Source: Rhodospirillales bacterium
GTDB lineage: Bacteria > Pseudomonadota > Alphaproteobacteria > Rhodospirillales > Shumkoniaceae
DNA length: 64,000 bases
NCBI GenBank assembly: GCA_014859895.1
Contig: JACZKS010000157.1
Span: 20,685 to 84,684 of the forward strand
Direction of reading: 5' to 3'
Shown: positions 39,744 through 50,015 of the stretch, one piece after another
Layout of the letters: every line of letters begins with the position of its first letter
How positions within the stretch are numbered: the stretch's first letter is position 1
Notes under the pieces: model-generated
The model's database searches: none
Told to the model about the DNA's origin: nothing
Seen by the model: the letters and a program-made list of their open reading frames with translations, nothing else
Position numbers and translations under genes: made by a program

Positions 39744-39894
39744 CCCTTCCTCCCGTCGTTTTTTTGTCCGTGCGATGATTGAGCCCCCATCCTGCATCCG
39801 ATCGGCCCGCTTGCATAGAGCCGGCCGATTCTCCTGTCGGCCCGGCGGGATTCTGCGCTAAGTTTCGCCCCCCAAGGACTCCAGGAGACACCTT

Positions 39895-40221
39895 ATGCTG
39901 CTCGACGTTCGCACCTACACCTGCAGGCCCGGCACGATAAAGACCCACCTCGCCCTTTACGCCAAGCTGGGCAAGGGGCCGCAGACGCGCCACCTCGGCC
40001 AGCCGCTGGCCTATCTCACCACCGAGACCGGCAATCCCAACCAGTACGTCCACATCTGGGTCTACGAGAACGCCGCCGACCGCGAGACGCGCCGCGCCGC
40101 CATGGCGGCCGACCCCGAATGGCAGGCCTACCTGGCGGAAAGCCGCGCGCTGGGCGCCCTCATTCGGCAGCGCAACAAGTTGATGGTACCGGTGGACTTC
40201 TTCCCCCAGCCCCGGCGATAG
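39895..40221 (+). CDS. NIPSNAP-family protein
   Basis: This 108-residue protein fits the NIPSNAP ferredoxin-like (dimeric alpha+beta barrel) family: MLLDVRTYTCRPGTIKTHLA, YLTTETGNPNQYVHIWVYEN, AADRETRRAAMAADPEWQAY and ESRALGALIRQRNKLMVPVD. Its biochemical function is not established; small relatives are often encoded with oxidoreductases. The ATG at 39895 has CAGGAGACACCTT upstream. It is divergent from the Gfo/Idh gene and 207 bp before the broken acetyltransferase. Confidence 0.88.
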   Translation: MLLDVRTYTCRPGTIKTHLALYAKLGKGPQTRHLGQPLAYLTTETGNPNQYVHIWVYENAADRETRRAAMAADPEWQAYLAESRALGALIRQRNKLMVPVDFFPQPRR

Positions 40222-40428
40222 CGGTGGCCGGCGAGTAACGACGTCACCATCCTTTTCCACCCCGACTTGGTGGCGGGGGGACAGGCGGTCCACCGCCCGC
40301 ATTATGTGCTACCGCCTCGCGTAAGAGCCGGCGTTCCGGCGCATGTTTGGTAAAGTCCCTTGGTTCCCGGGACGGCCGATCCCACGTGCAGGGCGGTAAC
40401 GAACGCGAACCCAGCGATGGAAGATGGC

Positions 40429-40965
40429 ATGACGATCGCGATCCGCCCGCTCACGCCCGACCTGTGGCCGGCGCTCGAAGACCTATTCAGCCCGAAAGGT
40501 GCATGTACTGGCGGATCGGCAGCGCCTATCGCCGAAACCCGGCCGAGGCGAACAAGGCGGCGTTCCGCGAGGTGGTGATGCAGGGCCCGCCCCCCGGGCT
40601 GCTCGCCTTCGAAGGCGAAACAGCGGTCGGCTGGTGCCAATTGACGCCGCGCGACGCGCTCCCATGGCTCGACCGCACTTGGCGGCTTCGGCGGGTGGAC
40701 GAAGTGCCGGTGTGGTCTCTTTCCTGCCTTTACGTGCGCAAGGGCCATCGCCGGCACGGCATCACGTCGACCTTGATCGAGGCGGCCCTGAAGGCCGCCA
40801 AGGAGGCCGGCGCCCCGGCGCTCGAAGCCTATCCCCTGGACGCCGCGTTGTCGCCCAGCGCCACCGGTACCGGCTATGCCTCGACTTTCGAGCGGACCGG
40901 TTTCAAGACGGTGGTCCGGCGGGTGCCGCCCCGTCCGATCATGCGCCACGACTTCCAGGCGGCCG

Positions 40966-40994
<29 letters not shown>
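40429..40994 (+). pseudogene. GNAT acetyltransferase, frameshifted
   Basis: The protein is split over two frames. The N-terminus MTIAIRPLTPDLWPALEDLF then SPKGAC is in one frame (ATG 40429). The rest (CMYWRIGSAYRRNPAEANKA; VPVWSLSCLYVRKGHRRHGI with the acetyl-CoA loop; LEAYPLDAALSPSATGTGYA; TFERTGFKTVVRRVPPRPIM) continues in another frame after about 40495-40505. In this GNAT family the junction normally reads KGAC.GGCWCMYWR, so a short stretch has probably been lost at GGTGCATGTACTGG. It is either a real pseudogene or a sequencing error. The end overlaps glgX by 29 nt on the other strand. Confidence 0.8.
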
Positions 40995-43110
<2,116 letters not shown>

Positions 43111-43242
43111 CTTGGGGTCTCCTCGGAGGTGGAACCGTCCCGGATGGCGATGGTTCCACCGAAGGGTGCAGAACGTGGCCAAACTCCCGTCGTCATCCCT
43201 ATATTGTGCGGCAGAGCACTACCGACCAGTGGAGGATAACAG

Positions 43243-43848
43243 ATGGACAAGAAGACGCCGGATGACCTGCTGGAGGAAAACCTCCGGTGGTCGCAGGAAC
43301 GCATCGCGGTCGACCCCCACTATTTTAGCCGCCTGTCCGCCCTGCATACTCCGGAATTCCTGTGGATCGGCTGTTCCGACAGTCGAGTGCCGGCGAATGT
43401 CATTACCGGCCTGGAGCCCGGCGAGGTGTTCGTGCACCGCAATGTCGCCAACCTGGTCTATCCGGCCGACATCAACTGCATGTCGGTATTGCAATTCGCC
43501 GTCGAGAAGCTCCGCGTCAAGCACATCATCGTCTGCGGCCATTACGGCTGCGGCGGCGTTCAGGCCGTACTGGACGGGTCCCAGGAGGGCCTGGTCGAGC
43601 ACTGGCTGGCCCCGGTGCGCGATCTCTGCCGGAAGCACCGCGAGGCGCTGGCCAATCTGCCTGACCACGAGGCGCGGGTCGATCGGGTGTGCGAACTCAA
43701 CGTCGCGGCCCAAGTGGAAGCCGTCTGTCATGCCCCGATCGTCACCCAGGCCTGGGAACGCGGCCAGGAGCTGGCGGTTCATGGATGGATCTATCGCTTG
43801 AGCGACGGCCGGATACGGGATCTCCACTGCGGGCGGGTGGGCGGATAA
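43243..43848 (+). CDS. can: Beta-class carbonic anhydrase
   Basis: This 201-residue enzyme hydrates CO2 to bicarbonate. The zinc site is Cys44, Asp46, His100 and Cys103, in WIGCSDSRVPANVITGLEPG and IIVCGHYGCGGVQAVLDG. AAQVEAVCHAPIVTQAWERG is the second beta-CA block, and HGWIYRLSDGRIRDL the terminal one. Length is normal. The ATG at 43243 follows GGAGGATAACAG. It is divergent from glgX and convergent with the GH17-GT2 gene. Confidence 0.96.
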   Translation: MDKKTPDDLLEENLRWSQERIAVDPHYFSRLSALHTPEFLWIGCSDSRVPANVITGLEPGEVFVHRNVANLVYPADINCMSVLQFAVEKLRVKHIIVCGHYGCGGVQAVLDGSQEGLVEHWLAPVRDLCRKHREALANLPDHEARVDRVCELNVAAQVEAVCHAPIVTQAWERGQELAVHGWIYRLSDGRIRDLHCGRVGG

Positions 43849-43921
43849 TTTGGGGTCCGGGTCCCAAGCCCAAAAGGAAGCCCCCGGGAGTTTCGCATGA
43901 AACGACCCGGTCAGGCGAGGG

Positions 43922-46552
43922 TCAACCCACCGAGACGGTGTCGCCGGCCGGCTTCGTCGCCTGGGGCATGACCATCGGCAGCGCCGGACGGCGGGCCGGC
44001 AGGACGTTGAGGACCGACATGACGAGCGCCGCCAGATGGGGCAGCGCCATCATCAACAGCATGCCGCACCACACGCGCACCTCGAAGGTCCAGCCGGTGT
44101 CCACCCACCACACGGCGGCGGACATGCCGACCAGGACCACCAGCAGCGCCGCCTCTTCCTGTACGGCCAAGAGCGCCTGCACGAACAGCGGCTTGTTCTC
44201 GCACTTCGGCGTGCGGAAGAACGGCCTCTCCTTGGTCAGGAAGCCGGCAATCACCGCCTTGGCGACGGTGTGCGACAGGGCAAGCCCGGCCACCGCAGCG
44301 CCGACCGAAAGCGAGAACGGGATGCGTACGCGGGCGCGATAGAGCACCAAAAGCTTGATCAGCTTGAACGAGAAGAGGGCGAAAGGCGGAATGGCGCAGG
44401 CCGCCAGCGGCGCCTCGAAGGTTTTGGGCAGCACCAGCATGCCGATCGACCACAGCACCGCGCCCAGCGTGAAGGCGAGGTTCAGCCCGTCGGCGATCCA
44501 TGGCAGCCACCCGGCCAGGAAGTGGTAGCGCTGGCCCAGCGTCAGGCGCGACTGGGTAAGGCTGAACATGTCGCGGACGTGGCTGCGCAGGATCTGGATG
44601 GCCCCGAAGGCCCAGCGCGAGCGCTGCTTCTTGAAGTCGATGAAAGTGTCGGGCATCAGGCCGCGACCGTAGGATTTCTCGACGTAGGCCTCTTCCCAGC
44701 CCTGCTCCAGGATCTTGAGGCCAAGTTCGGCGTCCTCAGTGATGCACCACTCGGCCCAGCCACCCACTTCACGCAGCACGCGGGTGCGGATCATCGTCAT
44801 AGTGCCGTGCTGGATGATGGCGTTGCGGTCGTTGCGGGTCACCATGCCGATGTGGAAGAAGCCGCGATACTCGGCGTAGCACATGGTCTTGAAGATGTTT
44901 TCGTGCTCGTCACGGTAGTCCTGCGGCGCCTGGACGATGGCGATCTCGGGCCGGTTGAAGTGCGGCACCAGGTCCTTGAGCCAGTCCGGCGACACCATGT
45001 AGTCGCTGTCGATGACGGCCACCACCTCGGCGTCCGGAGAGGTGCGTTCGAGGATGTAGTTGAGCGCGCCCGCCTTGTAGCCGGCCAGCGGGCAGACATG
45101 GAAGAACTTGAACCGTTCGCCCAGGCGGGCGCAGTGCGCTTCGACCGGGCGCCACACCGCCTCGTCCTTGGTGTTGTTGTCGATGACCAGCACCTCGAAG
45201 TCCGGATAGTCGAGGCGCGACAGCGCGTTCAGCGTGTCGATCATCATTTCCGCCGGCTCGTTGTATGCCGGCACGTGGATGGATACCTTAGGCTGCGGCG
45301 CGCCGGCAGGCATCGGGGCCGGGGCGAACGGGCGGCGGCGCGCGCCCACCCAGGCGGCCTCGGCCATTTCGTGGGCCTCGGTCAACAGAACGATGGCGAG
45401 ACCAATGAAGCCGATGAACAGCACGATACCGACAGAAATGCTGAGCGGCGTCATATACTGGTTGAAGTATTGAAATCCGATCCACACGGCGCCCGCCGCC
45501 ACCCCATGGGCAACGATGGTGAGGAAACTGCGGCCGCGGTTCTTAAGAAGCGTGCCGTCGCGCAGCAAAAAGCCCAGCGAGGCGAACGCAATGGCCGCAG
45601 TCGCGATGGCCAGGCCCGGCCACTGCGGCAGGTGGCGGAGCGGCTTGGTGAAGGAGAACTTGGCGTTGCGCTCGGCATCCCAGACGCCCCAGTAGGCGCC
45701 GACCGCGCCTTCCGAGCCCGCTTTCCACGGCTGGTCGAAGGCCTCCATCAGGGAATAGTCCCAGCGCTCCTGGTGAGCCGCGGCGAGGAAGCGGCGCAGG
45801 AAGATGCCCTCGTTGGCGTTCGACGCCACGGCGTCCTTGCGCGAGCGGCCGGTCGACGGCCAGCCCGCCTCGGCGATGACGATGGGGAGTTTCGGGAAAG
45901 TCGCCTTAAGATCGTCGTAGCGTGCCCTCACGTGGTCCATCGCATGATCCAGGTGGACGCCTTCCCAGTAGGGCAAGATGTGGGCGGCGACGAAGTCGAC
46001 ATGGCGGCCAAGCTCGGGATTGGCCAGCCAGATGTCCCAGGTTTCCGCCGCGCTTACCGGAATGCGGCGCTTGGCCAACGCTTGGCGCGCCCTATCCACG
46101 TATGAGACGAGTTCCTTGATCTCGAGTTCGCGCCGCACCATCACCTCGTTGCCGACGATGACGCGCGTTACGTTGCGGTTGGCCTTGGCGATGGCGATGC
46201 CGCGTTCGAGTTCGACTTCGTTGGCGGCCTTGTCGCCGCTGATCCAGATGCCCAGCGTAACCGTCATTCCGGCGTCGGCGGCCAGCGCCGGGATGTCTCC
46301 CAACGCTCCTTTCACCGTGTACGTGCGCAGGTTCGCCACCTTGCCGGCCAGGAGTTCGACGTCGGCGCGAATTTCCTCGGTCGTCGGATCGATCCCGTTG
46401 ATGGGGTTGTGATGCAGCTGATAAGGGGCGAAGGCGACGGCCTTGACACGATCCGGCCAGTTCGGCTCGTCGGAAGATCGATCGGCCATAGCCCACAGAA
46501 CTACGGAAAGCACCGCAAAGGGGATGATCGCAAGGTAGTTGAGGATTCTCAT
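43922..46552 (-). CDS. GH17-GT2 fusion, probable beta-1,3-glucan synthase (NdvB-like)
   Basis: This 876-residue membrane protein joins a GH17 domain (residues 35-300; acid/base in VTRVIVGNEVMVRRELEI, nucleophile in PIVIAEAGWPSTGRS) to a family-2 glycosyltransferase (residues 390-800). The GT2 has VSIHVPAYNEPAEMMIDTLN, the metal site AVIDSDYMVSPDWL, TED in WCITEDAELGLKI and the QxxRW-type KKQRSRWAFGAIQI, then about six helices. Pseudomonas aeruginosa NdvB has this GH17-GT2 order and makes cyclic beta-1,3-glucans; the same chemistry is likely here but not shown. A leader with an intrinsic terminator lies 277 bp before the start. Confidence 0.9.
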   Translation of the reverse strand: MRILNYLAIIPFAVLSVVLWAMADRSSDEPNWPDRVKAVAFAPYQLHHNPINGIDPTTEEIRADVELLAGKVANLRTYTVKGALGDIPALAADAGMTVTLGIWISGDKAANEVELERGIAIAKANRNVTRVIVGNEVMVRRELEIKELVSYVDRARQALAKRRIPVSAAETWDIWLANPELGRHVDFVAAHILPYWEGVHLDHAMDHVRARYDDLKATFPKLPIVIAEAGWPSTGRSRKDAVASNANEGIFLRRFLAAAHQERWDYSLMEAFDQPWKAGSEGAVGAYWGVWDAERNAKFSFTKPLRHLPQWPGLAIATAAIAFASLGFLLRDGTLLKNRGRSFLTIVAHGVAAGAVWIGFQYFNQYMTPLSISVGIVLFIGFIGLAIVLLTEAHEMAEAAWVGARRRPFAPAPMPAGAPQPKVSIHVPAYNEPAEMMIDTLNALSRLDYPDFEVLVIDNNTKDEAVWRPVEAHCARLGERFKFFHVCPLAGYKAGALNYILERTSPDAEVVAVIDSDYMVSPDWLKDLVPHFNRPEIAIVQAPQDYRDEHENIFKTMCYAEYRGFFHIGMVTRNDRNAIIQHGTMTMIRTRVLREVGGWAEWCITEDAELGLKILEQGWEEAYVEKSYGRGLMPDTFIDFKKQRSRWAFGAIQILRSHVRDMFSLTQSRLTLGQRYHFLAGWLPWIADGLNLAFTLGAVLWSIGMLVLPKTFEAPLAACAIPPFALFSFKLIKLLVLYRARVRIPFSLSVGAAVAGLALSHTVAKAVIAGFLTKERPFFRTPKCENKPLFVQALLAVQEEAALLVVLVGMSAAVWWVDTGWTFEVRVWCGMLLMMALPHLAALVMSVLNVLPARRPALPMVMPQATKPAGDTVSVG

Positions 46553-46828
46553 GGCCGTTTGTTCTTTGTCGGGACGCCGTTCCTCATCGGATGGACGAAC
46601 GATCGGACGAACCCTGTTCCTGTTAAGCGATATGCGGAAAATTCAGTTCCGGGAAATTCGGAGGTAGAGCGGCTCGGTCCCGATCAGGGAAAGGGAGCTA
46701 CCGAAGCCGCTCCCGTCCGCCGGAAACTCGGCCAGACGGTATAACCGGGCGGGTGCTCGCCGTCCCTGCGGGATAACGCGTGGAAACCGCCGGCGCGGAA
46801 CGCCGCAGAGGCGATGGGCCTTCCCATG

Positions 46829-46918
46829 AAAAAAGCCGCCCCACGAGAGGCGGACAAACGACCGGCGACCACAACCAGACTCCTACGACAAGCCGGGGAA
46901 CATGCCCCAACGCATCGG
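46829..46918 (-). ncRNA. Candidate small RNA or attenuated leader upstream of the glucan synthase gene
   Basis: On the minus strand a promoter is followed by about 85 nt and a strong intrinsic terminator: stem CCGCCTC/GGGGCGG (46836-46842 with 46847-46853), loop TCGT, one C, then T6 (46829-46834). The expected start is near 46918. It could be an independent sRNA of about 90 nt or the terminated leader of the GH17-GT2 gene, whose ATG lies 277 nt further on. A second hairpin (GGGAGC/GCTCCC, 46693-46714, followed by TTTCCC) lies between them. I recognise no known riboswitch. Confidence 0.55.
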
Positions 46919-46924
46919 GCGTGG

Positions 46925-46952
46925 ATTCTATCCAAAACGCAGGGATTGGCAA
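46925..46952 (-). promoter_or_regulatory. Sigma-70-type promoter for the candidate small RNA
   Basis: On the minus strand, TTGCCA (46947-46952) and TAGAAT (46925-46930) are spaced by 16 bp, close to the sigma-70 consensus. The same -35 hexamer and spacer length occur at the toxin-antitoxin promoter at 57093. Confidence 0.7.
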
Positions 46953-47187
46953 GAGGACTCGAACGGAATCTTTTCAAAGGCTTAAGGCGAGTCCTTCTCG
47001 CCCGTTCGCGGCTCGATTCCGCCATTTCCCCTCGTTCCACCGTTCCGATCACGGTTATGATGGATAGGGAATGATCATGGCGGATTTATGGCGTGGCGCC
47101 CGGCATCCGGGTGCGCAAACCTTCCAGCCACCGCGGTTGGCGGCGGGCACTGGCCTCCGACAGAGACCGCCCACCCCTGGGCAACGC

Positions 47188-49212
47188 CTAAGGCTGGACG
47201 ACGATGGGGGCGGGCCGCTCGCCCCCATCGTGGCGACGCCACATGATTTCGAAGGCCTGCTCGATATGACGGGCGAAACGGGCAGTGTCGAACAACGGAA
47301 AGGTCAGGCGGTTGGTCTCCAGCCGTTCGCGCAGGCGCCTGATCTCGTCCGGCCGGCGCGCCAGGCGGATGGCCAGGGCCTCGTAGGCGTCGAGGGTGGG
47401 AGTTGCCAGTTCGTCGAGCCCGATCGCCTTGAGGCAGCTGGAGGACACGCGTGACGCGAAGTGGCGTCCTTCCAAAGCGACAACCGGCACGCCCGCCCAT
47501 AGGGCATCGCTAGTGGTGGTGTGGCCGTTATAGATTCGCGTATCCAGCGCCAGGTCGGCCAACCCTGTGCGCTGCAGGTGTTCGTCCTTGGGCAGTTTCG
47601 GCGCGAGGATCAGCCGCTCAGCGGCGACACCCCGACGATCAGCCTCGGCCTGAAGGTTTGCGATCGTCAAGTCGCTGCCGCCCAACAGCCACAGCACGCT
47701 GCCGGGCACGGCGTCAAGAATGCGCATCCACGCACCAAACATGACGGGCTCGATCTTATAGTTCGAAACGAACGAGCAGAACACGATCCCTTCCGGCGGC
47801 AGGCCGGCATCGGCACGTCGCAGGCTGCCCTCGGCGATCGGCTGGCGACCATCGTTTACCTGGTAGCAGTGCGGCATGGTGACGATTGCCTCACTGAAAT
47901 GGGAGAAATCTTCAGGGGGGGCGACAACGGAATCGGCAATGATGTAATCGATAAACCGGCATCCCGTGGTGCCGGGATACCCAAGATAGGAGACCTGAAT
48001 AGGCGCGGGGCGATGGGCGCAAATGGCTAGGCGGTGGCCCCGTGTCCAGCCGTTGAGATCGACCAGAATGTCGATGCCGTCGGCGTGGATGCGCCGGGCG
48101 GCATCCACGTGTGCAAGGTCGCAAATGTCGATAAAAGAGTCGCAGGCTTCCGCTATGTCGTGCTGATAACGGCTACCGTCATCACGGCCGTACGAATACA
48201 TAGCGACGTGGAAACGTTGCCGGTCATGCAGTCCGAAAAAACCCCGCATGAGGTGGCCCATTGCGTGGTTCCGCATATCCGAGGACATATAGCCAACCCG
48301 TATCTGCCTGCCCGTCGTCCGGAGTCCTCGCTGGATGGCCGGAAAAAGGGGTCGTACGGCTTTTTCAAGGGCAGCCCCCCAGCTGCGGGCCACCGCCAGG
48401 TTGCGGGCCGGATCGTCGCACCGCCCGACGTTGAGAAACGGCGTCTCGGCGACACGAACGCCGGGACCGGCGGCGTCGATGTCGGCATCGACGACGGCGG
48501 CGACCTCGCTCATGCCCCCCCACGCGCAACAGCGCCGCATCAGGAAGTGAAGCGCCGCCGCGGCCGCCGCATGGGCGGGAGACAGGGCGAGCGCGACTCG
48601 GGCCTCGGCGATTGCCTCGGCGTAGCGGCCGGCCCCTTCCAGGGTCTGCGACAGGTTGAAGTGGACCTCGGCGGCGTTTGGGCGAGCCTTGAGGACTTCG
48701 CGGAAGAGATCGATGGATTGATCATGCCAGCCCAGTGAATGGAGCACGGTCGCCATATTCAGCCTGGCGTCGACGTTGGATGGGTTGAGTTTCAGCGCCG
48801 CCTGGAAGGACTGGGCGGCGCCGGGGGCATCGCCGGCCTCGTGCAACGCCACGCCCAAGTTGAACGGGGCGTCCGCAAAGTCGGGGTCGATGACAATGGC
48901 CCGGCGGTAGGCGGCTATGGCGTCTTCCAGCCAGCCCTTCTCCTTGAGCGCGTTGCCCCGGTTGCTGTGATACTTGGCGACGTCGGGGCGATGGCGGATG
49001 GCCGCCTCGATGCGCGACAAGGCATCGTCGAAATCGCCCTGCTGATAGGCGATAAGGCCCATCAGGTGAAACGCCTCGGCGTGTCCGGGGTCCCGGGCCA
49101 GCGCGGCATCGTACAGCGGTCGGGCTTCGGCCAACCGTCCCTGCTTATGGAAAGCCAACCCCCGCTCGACAAGATCGTCCGCCGATTCCGCCTTTTCCAC
49201 TTTGTCGAACAC
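47188..49212 (-). CDS. TPR-GT41 (SPINDLY/OGT-like) protein glycosyltransferase
   Basis: This 674-residue protein has about six N-terminal TPRs (residues 10-240; for example HSNRGNALKEKGWLEDAIAA, FNLGVALHEAGDAPGAAQSF) and a C-terminal GT41 domain: IRVGYMSSDMRNHAMGHLMR, DILVDLNGWTRGHRLAICAH, VSYLGYPGTTGCRFIDYIIA, FCSFVSNYKIEPVMFGAWMR, RIYNGHTTTSDALWAGVPVV and SRVSSSCLKAIGLDEL. Such enzymes add GlcNAc, fucose or another sugar to Ser/Thr of proteins. No substrate gene is nearby, so the target is open; flagellin or adhesin glycosylation is possible in bacteria. The start ATG 49212 is preceded by GGAGAGGGATCGGCG. Confidence 0.93.
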   Translation of the reverse strand: MFDKVEKAESADDLVERGLAFHKQGRLAEARPLYDAALARDPGHAEAFHLMGLIAYQQGDFDDALSRIEAAIRHRPDVAKYHSNRGNALKEKGWLEDAIAAYRRAIVIDPDFADAPFNLGVALHEAGDAPGAAQSFQAALKLNPSNVDARLNMATVLHSLGWHDQSIDLFREVLKARPNAAEVHFNLSQTLEGAGRYAEAIAEARVALALSPAHAAAAAALHFLMRRCCAWGGMSEVAAVVDADIDAAGPGVRVAETPFLNVGRCDDPARNLAVARSWGAALEKAVRPLFPAIQRGLRTTGRQIRVGYMSSDMRNHAMGHLMRGFFGLHDRQRFHVAMYSYGRDDGSRYQHDIAEACDSFIDICDLAHVDAARRIHADGIDILVDLNGWTRGHRLAICAHRPAPIQVSYLGYPGTTGCRFIDYIIADSVVAPPEDFSHFSEAIVTMPHCYQVNDGRQPIAEGSLRRADAGLPPEGIVFCSFVSNYKIEPVMFGAWMRILDAVPGSVLWLLGGSDLTIANLQAEADRRGVAAERLILAPKLPKDEHLQRTGLADLALDTRIYNGHTTTSDALWAGVPVVALEGRHFASRVSSSCLKAIGLDELATPTLDAYEALAIRLARRPDEIRRLRERLETNRLTFPLFDTARFARHIEQAFEIMWRRHDGGERPAPIVVQP

Positions 49213-49251
49213 GCCGATCCCTCTCCTCCCCTGCGCGCCCCTGTCGGCCGC

Positions 49252-49297
49252 GCCGGCAGTCTAGCCCGATCCGCCGGGCCGCGCACCAGGGAGGCGT
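49252..49297. repeat. 46-bp imperfect direct repeat, copy 1
   Basis: The 36-bp core (GCCGGCAGTCTAGCCCGATC and the following CCGCCGGGCCGCG) differs at one position from 51621-51656, and similarity continues for 10 bp (ACC-GGAGG-GTT) with three more differences. It lies 40 bp upstream of the GT41 start. The two copies enclose the heme-protein pair. Confidence 0.85.
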
Positions 49298-49361
49298 TCG
49301 CCTAGACAGTGGGCGAGAGGAAACCACCGCCAACGCCCGTCGCGGCAAACGCGACGGCGCG

Positions 49362-49396
49362 CCCGGGATTGAACCAGCGCCCCTGCGATGCAAGCG
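49362..49396 (-). pseudogene. tRNA-like 3'-half remnant
   Basis: The plus strand reads GGGATTGAACCAGCG then CCCCTGCGATGCAAG, so the minus strand resembles a TpsiC arm preceded by AGGGG and CTTGCATCG. It aligns with the tRNA-Val 3' half at 57843-57887 with two single-base gaps and one substitution over about 31 positions. The T-stem pairing is broken, there is no CCA end, and no 5' half is present. The TpsiC arm alone is common to many tRNAs, so identity as tRNA-Val is tentative. Confidence 0.5.
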
Positions 49397-49430
49397 TATT
49401 GCCTCTGGGTGCTGGCGGAGCGCAAGGAGA

Positions 49431-50015
49431 TCAGGAGCTTCTCCGGCTCCCCCACCAACCGAGAACCGGCAAGCCGATGATCGCCGCGGCGATCAGTGCC
49501 AGCATCACGTCGGGAACGAAGAAGGTGTCGTAGACGTCCCAGCCGAACCACGCGAGGATGACGGAGAGCGTCGTCGGTTTTCCCGCGATATGGCCGCCCA
49601 CGGTACCGGTAACCGTGATCAGCAGCGTGCCGAGGGCCGCCAGGCCCAGCATGACCCACCGGTTGGCCCCGTTCCAAACGGTTTCGCCGTTGATCCAGCG
49701 CGTGAGGAGGAACACGGTCCAGTAGGCGAGCGACCAGCTTGCCGCCAGGATGTGGTTGCGGATCAGCGGCGAGGCGCCTGCCGCCTCCAGCGGAAAGATC
49801 AAGAGGCCGGAGACGAGGGCGGCGATCCCCGAGAAAATGCTGAGCACGAGGAGCGGCACCAAGATCTTGTCGCCGGCCCTCGCCAGGGCGCCGTCCGAAA
49901 CCGCCCGGTAGAAGACGAGCAGCGCCACCGTTGTCCACAGCGCGACCGGAAAGTGCACGAGGACGGCGTGATAGGGGGCGACCAGGCGAACGAAAAGTTC
50001 GTAATACGGGGTCAT
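49431..50015 (-). CDS. DUF2231-like integral membrane protein
   Basis: This 194-residue protein has about five to six membrane helices and histidines in the first and third (PYHAVLVHFPVALWTTVALL; PLIRNHILAASWSLAYWTVF), then NRWVMLGLAALGTLLITVTG, TVGGHIAGKP and WFGWDVYDTFFVPDVMLALI. It resembles DUF2231 (COG4244) membrane proteins, some of which may bind heme; the paired histidines are suitable ligands, but this is inference. The ATG at 50015 overlaps the stop of the upstream heme-protein gene as ATGA, so the two are co-translated. Confidence 0.75.
   Translation of the reverse strand: MTPYYELFVRLVAPYHAVLVHFPVALWTTVALLVFYRAVSDGALARAGDKILVPLLVLSIFSGIAALVSGLLIFPLEAAGASPLIRNHILAASWSLAYWTVFLLTRWINGETVWNGANRWVMLGLAALGTLLITVTGTVGGHIAGKPTTLSVILAWFGWDVYDTFFVPDVMLALIAAAIIGLPVLGWWGSRRSS

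Noticed and set aside
46684..47074. Several overlapping short open reading frames on both strands
   Set aside because: None resembles a protein family, they conflict with each other, and the interval holds a promoter and terminator that suit an RNA better.
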